Shown here: one piece after another, positions 33,741 through 44,662 of the stretch
How positions within the stretch are numbered: position 1 is the stretch's first letter
Layout: every line of letters starts with the position of its first letter
Assembly: GCF_031755915.1 (NCBI RefSeq)
Contig: NC_083379.1
Coordinates: forward strand, 17,717,501 to 17,781,500
From: Ziziphus jujuba
Lineage: Eukaryota > Streptophyta > Magnoliopsida > Rosales > Rhamnaceae
Direction of reading: 5' to 3'
DNA: 64,000 nucleotides
Made by a program: the position numbers and the translations under genes
The notes under the pieces: model-generated
Databases searched by the model: none
The model's input: only the letters and a program-made list of their open reading frames with translations
What the model was told of the DNA's origin: nothing

Positions 33741-35344
33741 ATCCAACAAATCGAAAAGAAAGTTTAGAATTTAAATATAATTTTCTCAAACCAATATTAG
33801 TATCACAAAGTTAAAATTGAGATTGTTCTTTTTGCCTCCGTTTACACTTCTCGTACTTGCAATTGTAAGATCCATGCTGCTGATTCATTATCCAACTTTC
33901 TTAACCTCGATAAACATCTTTCTTTTAACCAAATTCACCAAAGTCATAAAATGAAAAATTCTCATACTTATTCAAATGGAGGGCTTTAGATTGCTTAAAG
34001 AGCCTAACATAAACGTCAAGATTATTATCACCAAAGACTCAGAAACCATAAGATCAAGTCCAAATCCTCTCAACATTCCAAATATCATCTTGAGAAACCT
34101 CAAATTCTTCCAATTCAAACAGACCCTAAGAATTCATACCTCAAGTAATAAAGAAATTAAAATCTTAATTCTAATGTCATAACCAAGTACAAAGAACTAA
34201 TTACTAGATCCTCAAATCATAAGAAAACTTTCACCACTTTCTTATGTTCTAACTAAGACCCCCAAAATCATAATCCTTAGAAGGTCAAGTTATCATCAAG
34301 AATGTCAACCACCTTAGATCCATAAAACATCCTCAACATATAACCCTTAACTCCAAGGAACAACATATCAAAACCAAGATCTAAAATCATTACCCAACCT
34401 ATGAAATTTACAACTTATTTCTTAACAAGTTGTCCCACATGAGATCACCAAAATGCATCAACCAAACTTTGTTTGTACCAGATTTTAATATTAAGATCTT
34501 AATTTCCATGCAATGAAGATAACTACTCTTAAACATCTGACGAGGTCAAAACAATCCTCATGTGGATGTGGAACTTTTCAGGTAACATTTCGAAGGAACT
34601 AGAGTCATCCTTACTCGTGCAGTAAATTCACGTAAAATAAAAGCTCATGTGGTCTTTAAGCTAATAAAATATGTCCATCACTACTAAACATAGATAATAT
34701 AGCTTGCCTTTGGTAAATGGTAGTCCTCTCTGACCTCTGCCTCTAGCTGTGGACGAAAACTGTTGTCTAGTGTTGGTAGAACCTCCTGAAGCCTGGCATG
34801 TCTATGTATCATGTACTTTGTACCCATCAGTCTGCTGAAATTATGCATCTGATCTTAATCTCTAGCCTAGTTATGTCCTTGATAAAGGCAATCCTTTTTA
34901 AAGCTTCACAACTGCCTGTAATGAAAGCACGATCCATTCCGCTAGCATGGTCCATTACGAAACCTACCACATAAGCTACATGTAGAGCAAAAAGTACCTC
35001 AGCCTGCGGATTTCTATAAACGGCCATAACCATTTCTCACTGTCCAAAGTCCTAAACTTAAGTGTGTCATTTCTCTGGATCTACTATCCCTGAGGCTATA
35101 TTTGCCTCCTTTAAATTCTTCACTTTCCAATGATCTTGATCTAAAGTTGTTCCTTTTAGACAATCCCTAGCTACACGTCTCCAAAGATATGCCATAATTT
35201 GATCGATGTTGAGACCTATGCATCGTGGTCTGCCTCTCTACCTCTAAGATAGCATCTCTCATAGATTGATACTTGGGATGAACAGCATGTGAGATACTCA
35301 GGCATTATAGGCTTGCTCAAATCATCAAGAATCTTATTTTTTCT
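33741..35344 (-). other. Unresolved interior of Gypsy G1
   Basis: This 1.6-kb stretch lies between the RNase H remnant and the partial 5' LTR. It should hold gag, protease and reverse transcriptase, but only vague gag-like blocks (about 34700-35030) are suggested. The open frames here (for example 33976-34182 plus, 34827-35033 minus) are short and unconvincing. Confidence 0.4.
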
Positions 35345-35871
35345 TATTAACCTATATGGTGCATCAATTAAAAATAACCAATACAGTATCTTTAAAACAA
35401 TCTTGTAAGATCATATATATTTTTCCAAACGATACTGTATCATAAATCATAATTTAATATTTAAATTCAACCGCTTATTTAAATATTTCAAAATTTTCAA
35501 AATATCATTTTATGCTAAAACCATAAATACCACAGTGAAATATATTCACCATAAACCAAATTTAAGCACATAAAATCATAAAATATTTGAACATGTTTAA
35601 AATCATATAAATTTTCAATCTGCTTTCTCAAATCAATTATTTTCCAAAAGGATTTAAAATCTCAATTCAAATACCAGGATATCTAAATAACATGATCCAC
35701 AAGTTCACTATGAGTTCATCAGACGATATTTACACAATGGTACCTCAGTCAAACAAAAAATATTGACCATTGAAAAAGTCAACCTAGGACCCATATACTA
35801 TTCACTTGGTCAAACTTAGTCAAACCTGGTCAAACTTGTAAAACATGTGTATTTTGGTACAAGTTGTTACA
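35345..35871 (-). repeat. Partial 5' LTR of Gypsy G1
   Basis: It matches the 3' LTR at two blocks (35345-35600 and 35755-35871), with most of the middle missing and the internal end absent. It ends in TTGTTACA at 35871, where CRK pseudogene DNA resumes. Confidence 0.75.
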
Positions 35872-36260
35872 GCTACCCTCCTCGAACCATCCCATATCTA
35901 GAACCGTTGAGCTTGATCCTAAATTTTATTTATGAGCAATCAAAATGTATCATCCAAGGTCTATTATATCTTCAGTCAAGTTCAAACTTATTGGGAAGCC
36001 TAAGAGAAACAGCTGCAGAAGGAGATTTTCATCCTAAATTCGCAACAGAAGATGCAACAACTCGTTACTTGAAACCATATATGGTCATGCACAATGCACA
36101 CTAGATTTGTCCCTCAGTGGCTGCAACGATTGCTTAGATGTTGTAGTTAGATATGTTCCACAATGTTGTAATGGAAAAGCAGGTGCAATGATTTATGGCA
36201 CCAATTGTTATGCTAGATATGAGGTTTACCACTTCTATGAATCTACAAAACATGATCAAG

Positions 36261-37224
36261 GTGACACATATTCATCAAAAAACAAAATGATTAACATGCA
36301 CATTGTCATTACAACAACCAGATGGTGGTATGTACAAGACATGACACATCGTCATTAGTACATTAAAACAGTGGTAGTACAAAGTAATATATACTATATA
36401 TTGTTCAAATTAGGCTCAAATAGAAAATAGGCTCTTTCATCATAGTCGAAAACAGTAGCAAAATAATAAAATAAAATTTGAAAATTATATTAGATTTTGA
36501 AGGAATTAAAATAAACATTCAAAGTTATGTTAAATTTGGAAAAAAAATTAAAATAAAATTTCAAAATTTGTTAAATTTTGAAGAAAACAGAAAATTGGAG
36601 AAAAAAATATTAAATAATATATTTGACAAAATGAAAAACTTAGGTACATAAAAAATAAAAAATAAAATCTTAATAAATCAAAAATATAAAATCTGTGTAG
36701 TACATAAAACCATAAATATAAAGTTCTATTTATAGGCATAGTTTAACTAAGAATAGAAAACTAAACAAGTATTTTTTTTTTAAAAAAAAGAAACTAAACA
36801 AATCTGGAAAAAAAAAAAAGAAGCTAAACAAGTAAAATAAAATAAAATAACAAATAATCGTAATAAAATTTTAAAGTAAAATTCTAAAAATACTAGAAAA
36901 ATATCATAGCTTCAACATATATATTATATATATTATGCTAACAATATTATGAAAAAGTTGTGTAGTGATTTTCCGTTTGATTAATTATTTATATTATGTT
37001 GTTTTTTTGGCTATAGTACAATTTCTCACCCATTGATCTTGTATTCAAACCTCAATCTTTTTTTCTTTTTTCTTTGGTTCAAAAAAGAAAAAAATTCCGT
37101 TCCTTATTGTGTCAACTTGCAATTAGAGAAAACTTTCAAAAAACTAACCATTTTACAAGGAAAAACACTAAAATTTTAATTGTTTAATTAATATTTAATT
37201 TGTTAACTTACCTAAATAGAAATG
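36261..37224. other. A-rich spacer, no gene seen
   Basis: Low-complexity A-rich DNA with repeated AAAATTTTGAA-like blocks around 36470-36600. No kinase exon of the pseudogene, no repeat ends and no RNA gene are recognisable. Confidence 0.5.
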
Positions 37225-37316
37225 TAGATCAGGGGATGATTCGAATATAATAATAGTCACTCTTATAATGCCGAGGACATTTTAGAGCTTCCTATGAGGT
37301 CACCCATGCTTGGATT
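37225..37316 (+). repeat. Rearranged Cassandra LTR fragment with an inverted 5S segment
   Basis: 37227-37289 matches the middle of a Cassandra LTR. The next bases, about 37288-37316, are the reverse complement of the 5S box-C region (GAGGTCACCCATGCTTGG). A small inversion or template switch has fused two pieces just upstream of Cassandra copy 2. Confidence 0.65.
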
Positions 37317-37890
37317 ACAACCAATGTGCGTGGGTGCAAGGCATTAGCAAGCTATCCGATATCCAATCCAACATGTACAAGTGTAGATCAAGAGATGATT
37401 CCGATGTAGCAATAGTCACTTTCATAACGCTGAGGCCTTTTGAAGTGGTTGGCTTTGGGATTTGAAAGAACTGCGAAGTTAATTATGCTCAGACGTGGGT
37501 AATCCAATGGTAAGTGACCTCCTAGGAAGCTCTAAACAAAAAATAAAATAAAATAAAAATCAATACCGAGTATTAGTAGAGAGTAATAGGTTCACCAGTG
37601 GAGACAAGCATTACAATTGGTATTAGAGCCTGTACCTAGCTAAAAGTATGACAGTGAAGACATTGGGCTCCAAAGGGGATGGATTAGCTTCAAGGTGTAG
37701 GGCACTCGTGAGCTACCTAATGTCTAATAATGCTGAAGCTTTTTCATAGCAATTAGCTTCAAGGTTTGAAAGAACTCTAAAGTTAAGCATGACCAAGTGA
37801 GAGTAATCCAATGATGGATGACCTCCTAGGAAGCTTTGAAAAAAAAAAGAAAAAAAAAAAACAAACTCATACCTCCTAGAAAGCTCTTAA

Positions 37891-37922
<32 letters not shown>

Positions 37923-38006
37923 AAACCAACACCAAGTACGGTGACTAAATTAGGGACGATATTAGCAGAGAGTGTCAGGTCTCTACCAATAGAAGTACGG
38001 TGTTAT
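37317..38006 (+). mobile_element. Cassandra TRIM retrotransposon, copy 2
   Basis: LTRs are about 37317-37615 and 37680-38006. The interior of about 64 bp holds the primer-binding site TGGTATTAGAGC (37618-37629) and a purine tract CAAAGGGGA (37671-37679). Both LTRs contain 5S-like segments (37460-37531 and 37768-37838) with AGTTAAGCATGA and GATGACC motifs. Poly(A) expansions (about 37840-37860 and 37892-37920) lengthen the right LTR. The left edge is disturbed by the adjoining inverted fragment, so no target duplication is readable. Confidence 0.85.
37768..37838 (+). repeat. 5S-rRNA-like segment in Cassandra copy 2, right LTR
   Basis: It contains AGAACTCTAAAGTTAAGCAT (box A region) and ATGATGGATGACCTCCTAGG (box C region), close to plant 5S rRNA. 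It is a Pol III promoter relic, not a 5S gene. Confidence 0.8.
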
Positions 38007-38365
38007 AGTAAGTGTTTATTAATGTGTATGATTTATATGATTAAGAATATGTTAAATACATGATTAGTTGAGTATATTTAACTTTATGGTTGATATATTT
38101 AAGTGCTAGCTAGTGTGTATTTTGTAGCTTGCTATGAAAGCTATTGTAAAAATTATATATTGAAAAGAATAACATAAAATTAAAAAGAAACTAACAAAGT
38201 AACAAACAGGAAGACAATGATTTTTACTAAAAAGCATCGTCCAAGGTGACAATAATACATGAAACCGTGGGCTAAGAGGTGTTGTCTATAAAATATAGAA
38301 AATTAATAATTTATCATTTACTTACAAATGGACGACACTATAAAAGTATAATTTATTAGGCAAAT
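38007..38365. other. Spacer with hairpin-type motifs left of the L4 LTR
   Basis: No gene is seen. It contains AGGTGTTGTCT (38277-38287) and GGACGACACTATAAAAGT (38330-38347), which resemble palindromic motifs found on the other side of the L4 LTR at 57753-57815. The locus before the LTR insertion therefore probably held a repeat made of such motifs. Confidence 0.4.
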
Positions 38366-39469
38366 TGTAACACCCCAACCCGAGAAAATGCCCTGAGTTT
38401 GAAACTTTCACTTAATTTGACTAAGGTTTATGGGGGTTAACTAAGTAGGTCCCATGGTTGACTTTTTACTATGAAATGAATTTTATGTCGACCAAGGTAT
38501 GGAAAAGTACTTATTAACACAAGTTCGTAAACTAGTAGTGTGCCAAAATTGGAACTAAGAATAGAAAGTTATAGTAAAAACAAGATACGATCCGGGCTTA
38601 TCAACGAGTTTGGAATTGACTTTTGATCCATATGGATTTTGATGTTGACGCATATAGTATGTGATAGTGCTCATCGGTATGAGTCCATAGACTAGCAGCA
38701 TGCTTAATTTGGACCTATGGTTTAAAATTTACAGATATGGAAAGTTATGACTATCTTTTTCGGGATTGACTTTAATGGATAATGAAATATTTAACAGGAT
38801 CTTAGCTGGTGCCATGTGTCTCACTTTTAAAGAATGCCACATGTCACAACCTAGGAATGCCTTGTGTCATCATTAAATAAAAAAATAATATTTTCTTTTC
38901 TTTTCCCCACCCTCCTCTCTCTCTCCTCCATGGTCAAAAAAGAAAACAATCCCCCCTCTTTCTCTCTTCTTTTCTCCCTCGGTTGATCGACCAATTTGCC
39001 ACGTCTTAGCCATCGGGCAACAACATGTGCTGGACGGCATGAGAGCCTATGGCTAGGCAACGCCGATTGCCAAGTTTCTGGCAGTTTGGCTGGCGGACAT
39101 GCTGAGATCAGTAGTCCAATGCTGCGGCTAGTGACTTCCTATTCGTCCACTTTTCTGTAGTCTCCAGTCGTGAGCTTGATTCCTCTCCCTAGTTTTGACT
39201 CTCTGAACTCGAAAATGACCTCCATTTATCCAAATTCCAAACTGTTTGTGAGATATGTTAAAGGAAAGTTTGGGCAAAACTTTCAGATCGTTTTCCAACT
39301 AACACCGATGATGTTGAGCCCAAAAGGTTAGTTTAGTGCTCCTCATCCTCTTAGCTTTCTATTGGTACTCCATTATGAATTTTAGTGGTATATTTAGAAA
39401 ATTTCCATTTTTGAGTGAATTTTTGTATTTAGTGCGAAAATGGTGTGAAATTGAATATATATTATGTGT

Positions 39470-40015
39470 TTAGACGTATATATGCATGTATATGTGCATG
39501 TGCATTTATAAATACATATATTCTGTGTATATATATATATATACACATATGTGTGTGTATATATGTGTATGTGAAAATGTATATATATTTGCTTAAATAT
39601 ATATTTGTTGAAAGCTTTTGTATACAGATATGAAAATGTATATATGTAAACATTTATACTTGTTAAGAATATGCTTGTTAATGGGTTGTATGTGTATATT
39701 TAAACATATGAATGTATATGCGAATATATGTATGAATATCTTTATACATATAATTGTGTATATATATATATATGTGTGTGTATATAGATACATATATGAA
39801 TGTGGATAAAAGTTGTATATATATATATGTGTGTGTGTGAATATAAATGTGTGAGTAATTGAGTATAATTAAGTTTATATATACAAAAATATATTTGTTA
39901 TACTTTTTTATTTTATGAATATATTTGTCATAAACTTTGTTGTATATATATATATATATATATGCGCTTACTTTTATGTATATATGATATATGTATATAT
40001 ATATATATATATTTT
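39470..40015. repeat. TA/TG-rich microsatellite region in L4
   Basis: Long stretches of TATATA and TGTGTATATA interspersed with ATGTATATG. The open frames here are compositional artefacts in both directions. Confidence 0.7.
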
Positions 40016-40309
40016 GTGTTATTTAAAATTTCAAAAAGTATCGTGTTCTTTTAAAATTGTTATTAAATTTTAATGTGCAAAACTTATGTGATATAAATAT
40101 AATTGTTATATAAAATTTATATTTATGATTTTAAAGAAACTATTTTGGTAATAATTAATTTAATATAATTGTTGAATTTATGTTTTTATTTAAAAAGGAA
40201 ATATGGAATTTTATGAGTTCAACAAAAGTGTATCAAACACGATGGTGTTTATGATATTATAAATTTTTATACTTTTTAGTTGCACCATGCAATATTGGTG
40301 TTTTGTATT

Positions 40310-40740
40310 GTACGTGAGGGTTGGCAAGTATACTCGCACTGTGAGCATAAGTAGTCCCCCTCCTTAGCCGCCAGATGATTGTTTATTATATTATGATTTT
40401 ACTATTGGAGCTATGAACCTGAGGGTTGGCAAGTATACTTCCATAGTGAGCATCAGCCACCCCCCCACCTTAGCTACAGGATGATCGTTTATTACATTAT
40501 AGATCAGCATGCAAGTTATAATCATAATCATCGTTTGTGAGCTGTGGTGAGAGAGGGTAGGTAAGTATAATGCAGAGTGATCACCAGTTATCTCCCCCCG
40601 GCCACAGGATGGCTGTCATTACGAATTAGCATGCATATCTACATCGTCATCTTATGGGAGCCATGCACTCGAAGGATGGTAAGTATAGTGCATAGTGAGC
40701 ATCAGCCACCTCTCCTCGATCGAAGATTGTTTTAGCCATG
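40310..40740. repeat. About 110-bp subrepeats in L4
   Basis: Four diverged units, each with a GGGTTGGCAAGTATA block, a GTGAGCATCAGCCACC block, a C run and a CACAGGATGA block. The same array appears at 59440-59900 in copy L5 and, shortened, near 15060-15240 and 18740-18815. It is an LTR-internal tandem array. Confidence 0.7.
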
Positions 40741-41035
40741 GTAAGTTATTAGCAATCGGTGCTACAGAATGTTAAGGTGACCAATTGCAAGTTTCTATCT
40801 TTAACCTCCTCGTCAGGTAGTGCTCAAAACGTCGAGTATTTTATGGCACCACTAGTATATTGTACGGTGCATCAAATATCTTTTTTCATATATACGTATA
40901 CATATATTACATTATGTCTATATGTACCACACCATACGGGTGCAATGATATGATTCGGCCCATGAATATCATGGGATCACGTGTTAAAATTTTATATAAT
41001 ATTGTACGTACCTCCATTATGAGTGTGTATATTTC

Positions 41036-41747
41036 TGTTAGAGAATCATAGCAATGTTAGACATGATAATAAGTAAAACCTAGACCTAGTTGCTTGGACC
41101 GAGAGGTTGTTATTCAAGCTTGTTTTTGTATTTTATCTTGTAGTTTGTTCTAGCCAAATTTTGTACTAGTCTACTTATGTTGGTGCATAAAGACACCAAA
41201 ATGGTTTAATTAAAGTGTATTAGCTAAATTAAGGTTAAGAAAACTTAAGCATCTTGATGACATGGAAGCACCTTGGTGATAAGGCCAGCTGCATGATGAC
41301 GGAGCCTAACCATTCGACCTACCTCTCTTCCAAGCATGTGAAGACACATGGCATCATACATGAGGACTACTTCAACTTGAAGTACTTAATAAGGCAGCAA
41401 CACTTGTCAAAATTCTAGGAAGCATGTGATGAATTTACCTTTACACATGTACTAGCTTCACTGTGAAGTACTTAAAAATTATTGGTGTTTAGGTTTCGCC
41501 ATGGTGTGCTTTCACACCACTTTCATATGCTATGTATATTTACAATATTACAATGAATGAACAAATGGGGTTTTGAAAAAATACCTTAGTTTTCCCTTTG
41601 GAAAAAAAACAAACATCCATACCGGCCTTGTTGGAAAATTTTTAGCAGCTTATTCAAACCAAGAAGGCTGAGCACTACAAAACCCTTCCAAAATCAATTC
41701 CAACAGCTTTGAACCCTCTTTAGATAAGGCTTGCCTTTTATCTTTCA
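41036..41747 (+). repeat. 5' LTR of Copia C3
   Basis: It starts TGTTAGAGAATC and ends ATCTTTCA, aligning with 55996-56733 along its length (shared GCTTGTTTTTGTATTTTAT and GCAGCTTATTCAAACCAA). Confidence 0.8.
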
Positions 41748-41823
41748 AATTGGAATCAAAGACTTGTTTCATCAATCCTTTGCCAAAGCTAAGTGAGAAT
41801 TTAAAGAACATCTATCGGTTTTA

Positions 41824-42474
41824 ATGGCTTCTTCACATTTTACTGCACCTTCACCTCCTTTGTTTGATGGCCAAAATTACTCAATTTGGTTAATCAAAAT
41901 GAAAGCCTACCTTTAAGCTTATGACATTTTGGAGCTGGTTGAATATGATTATGAACAAAACCTTTAAAGGCAAGAGCTTGTGCAAACCAAATTAAGTTCC
42001 ATAGTGAAGAAAATGCAAGACCTCGGAAAGCTTTCACAATAATAGAAGCTGCTATTATTGATGAGATCTTTATAAGGATTATGACTTGCACAACACCTAG
42101 AGAAGCTTGGGAAAAGCTTCAAGAGGAGTTCCAAGGAACCACAAGAACAAAACAAATGTAGCTGCTGAACTTTAGAAAAGAGTTTGAGAACTTCAAAATG
42201 CTGGAACATGAAACCATGAAAGAGTTATCAAACAAAAGCATGAAAATTGTGAACCAAATTCAGTTACAAGGTGAAGATTTTCCAGACCAAAGGATTGTGG
42301 AAAAGATTCTCATATACCTTCTAGAGAAATATAAAGTAAAGATTTCATTTTGGGAAGAGACAAGCGATCTCACATAGATCTCACTTGCTAAATTGATTAA
42401 TGCCTTTCAAGTCACGGAACAAAGGAGGAGTCTTCGGGTTCAAGGTGAATCTAGCTCGAGTGAAGCAACCCTTG
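41824..42474 (+). pseudogene. Copia C3 gag, 5' part
   Basis: The ATG at 41824 begins MASSHF and soon reads GQNYSIWLIKMKAYL, followed by a stop where Gln is expected. The reading continues in shifted frames to 42474, where the Gypsy G2 entered at CCTTG. The gag is related to that of Copia C4. Confidence 0.75.
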
Positions 42475-43516
42475 TGATGCAACCCCACCCGAGCTCGCAC
42501 CACTGACAACTCGCTGGGGTACTGATCCGATATAGATGAAGACTGGACCAATCACTAAGGCTCAAGCTAAGAGGTTTAAGGACAACCTTACTGCCTTTAT
42601 CCAGAAAGTAATTCATTCTCAAAAGGGCTTGTCCATATCTGAAGATAAAAGACCTGTTTTAAGTATTCAAGTTGGTGGAGGCTGATACATCGGACACCCA
42701 TACATCGGATATTTTATATCGGACACCCATGTCTTGGACATCTGATCTCGGACAAGTCTTGCCTCAGCCATCTGATCTCGGACTTTGGACATCGGATGTA
42801 ACTTAGCTCGGCCAGACACAGCTTAGTTCGGACAGACATCAATTAGCTCGGCCAAACACAAGATAGCTCGGACAGACACCAGTTAGCTAGGATGGGCCAT
42901 AAGTTAGCTCAGACATCAGGCAGACATAAGTTAGCTCGGTTGAAGACATAATTCAGCCTAGATATCAAAGTCAACTTGTTATCTAATTTGCGATTGACTT
43001 TATTTCTTTTTGGGTTTTTATTTATTTATTTTTTGGACAAATAACTTTAGGAAGGTTTTCATTTTATTGTAAATTAATTAATTCCTAATTTAATATAAAG
43101 GAATTAATTAATCAAACTTAGATTAGGAAAGGAAGTATAGTTGCGGCCAACTAGGCTTCTTTATGTATGTGGCCGGTTTTTCCTAGGGTTTTTAGGGTTT
43201 ATTTTGTTTTTTTCAAAGCCTATTTAAAGGCTTATTTTTCAATAAGAATACAACTTTGATTTGATTGAGAAAATACTAGTGAGATTAATTATCTCTTTGT
43301 TCTTTGAGAACACCTAAAACACCATTAGAGAATTGGTTGTTTTAGCTTGACTTATCAATAGGTTTTCCATCCCCTATTATGGTGTCTATATTATACCAAG
43401 GTTTCTAACCATAGATTGGTTAGGGGTTGAGGTCAATTCCATTAAAACTTGAACCTAATTAAGATCTGGGCTAATATAATACGGGTTTAGGAGCAGGTCG
43501 TCCTAGGTTCGTATCA
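42475..43516 (+). repeat. 5' LTR of Gypsy G2
   Basis: 1042 bp from TGATGCAACCC to TTCGTATCA. It contains the minisatellite at 42680-42960 and ends two bases before the primer site. It is close to 50616-51645 with one indel of about 60 bases in the minisatellite. Confidence 0.9.
42680..42960 (+). repeat. TTAGCTCGG minisatellite in G2 5' LTR
   Basis: Repeated units near AGTTAGCTCGGACAGACATC (about 20-26 bases), in about ten diverged copies. The same array is in the 3' LTR (50825-51090), with unit-number differences, but is absent from the three solo LTRs of this family in the window. Confidence 0.75.
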
Positions 43517-43518
43517 TT

Positions 43519-43531
43519 TGGTATCAGAGCC
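43519..43531 (+). other. Primer-binding site of Gypsy G2
   Basis: TGGTATCAGAGCC is complementary to the 3' end of initiator tRNA-Met, the usual minus-strand primer of plant Gypsy and Copia elements. It lies two bases after the 5' LTR. Confidence 0.9.
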
Positions 43532-44662
43532 AAATTTTGTTCAGGTTTGATCTATCTTTATTTGCTTTATTTGTTTTTTGTGTTATTCTGTAATTTTATC
43601 ATTAGGTTAAGGTTGCAACCATACCATACATGTTCTACATCTTAAAAAAATAAAAACAAAAAAAAAAAAATTTCATTCCTAGTTGAATTAGGATTTCCTA
43701 GTTTTATCGTATTTTTGTTTCCTAATTTGTTGGTTGTTTTTCATCATTGTTCTTGTTGATTTTGGTTTTTGTTGATTTTTCTTTGCTGTTTTAGACTTAA
43801 ATATTTGTATTTATATATTCAAAAAAAAAAAAAGAGAGTTTACGGCAACATTTAAAAAAAAAAAAATTCCACATTTGTGTTTGTTTTGGAGTTGGAATTG
43901 CAATTTTGGTAATTATTCTTGCTACTGCAGTTGTTTATGTTCTGTGAGTGAAAAAAAAAAAAAAAACAGAAGAGGTCAAGCCAAATTTAAAAAAAAAAAA
44001 AGAAAAAAATATTTCGGTTTGTTGGAGTTTGATTTGTTTGCTGGAAATTTGTTGGAGCTGCTGTTTTTTTTTTTTTTAATTATTTATTCAATATTTGAGT
44101 TGCTGGGGAATTATTTTTGCTACTGGATATTTGAATTTTGGGTGCTTAAATTATTTGGATTAAAATTAGTTAAAGGATTTGATACAAAACTTGAATTACA
44201 AAGAACAACAACCAACACTTTTCTATATTTTTGTTCTCTTTGATTCTTGTTCGTATTTGAATTTCTTTTTCTAGAATTTTATTCTTGAACTCATAATCTA
44301 CTACCATCTGGTGCAGTTTTCAAAAATTCCAACGTTTTCCCATTATTTATGTGTTTTCTTATCTAGAAAGCCGAAAAATTAGGATTTGTTGGATTTTTTC
44401 GATATTGCCTACCTTTTGCTTGCTGTTTGTTGATAAGTTTAATTAAAGCATACCAGTGATCTAATTTCTATTTTGTGGGTGTTTTAACTAGAACTTTGTG
44501 ATAATTCATTGAGTGGAAAAAGGCAAGAGTGTTGAGTTTAAACGAGGGTAAAAAGCCGAAACAAGTGTGCAAACACGAGTGTCGAGTCTTCATTTGAGTG
44601 AAACACGTAAGGGAGTGTAATTGTAAGGTCCTATTTTATTTCTATTGCATTATTACACTAAC

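Larger units (their letters stand above)
29470..35871 (-). mobile_element. Antisense Gypsy (chromovirus-like), internally deleted (G1)
   Basis: A full 3' LTR (about 29470-32097) lies beside a purine tract on the minus strand (about 32098-32111). Upstream, decayed integrase and RNase H fragments reach about 33740. A partial 5' LTR with internal deletion lies at about 35345-35871. Protease and reverse transcriptase are not recognisable, and the 5' LTR lacks its inner end and primer site. It has split a CRK pseudogene. I could not define its target duplication. The LTR starts TGTAATAACCCG and shares the block around ACTAGTGGCACGCC with the long LTR family elsewhere in the window. Confidence 0.8.
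29059..36260 (+). pseudogene. CRK pseudogene (DUF26 ectodomain) split by an antisense Gypsy
   Basis: 29059-29469 starts with ATG and a leader like that of the intact CRK (ISPIFIALITT, then AIAQPSF), and continues with VCHWC and KLCPN-type motifs of the first DUF26 domain. 35900-36260 carries the second domain with a perfect C-x8-C-x2-C (TGC at 36095, 36122 and 36131). Defects are a TAA at codon 22 (29122-29124), a frameshift after GNY, a stop after LCPN, loss of the first Cys of motif one, and a 6.4-kb Gypsy insertion between the domains. No transmembrane or kinase exon follows. It is a dead tandem paralogue of the 760-10462 gene. Confidence 0.85.

Noticed and set aside
39445..39809. Overlapping open frames on both strands
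   Set aside because: They are composed of TA/TG microsatellite DNA inside a long LTR.
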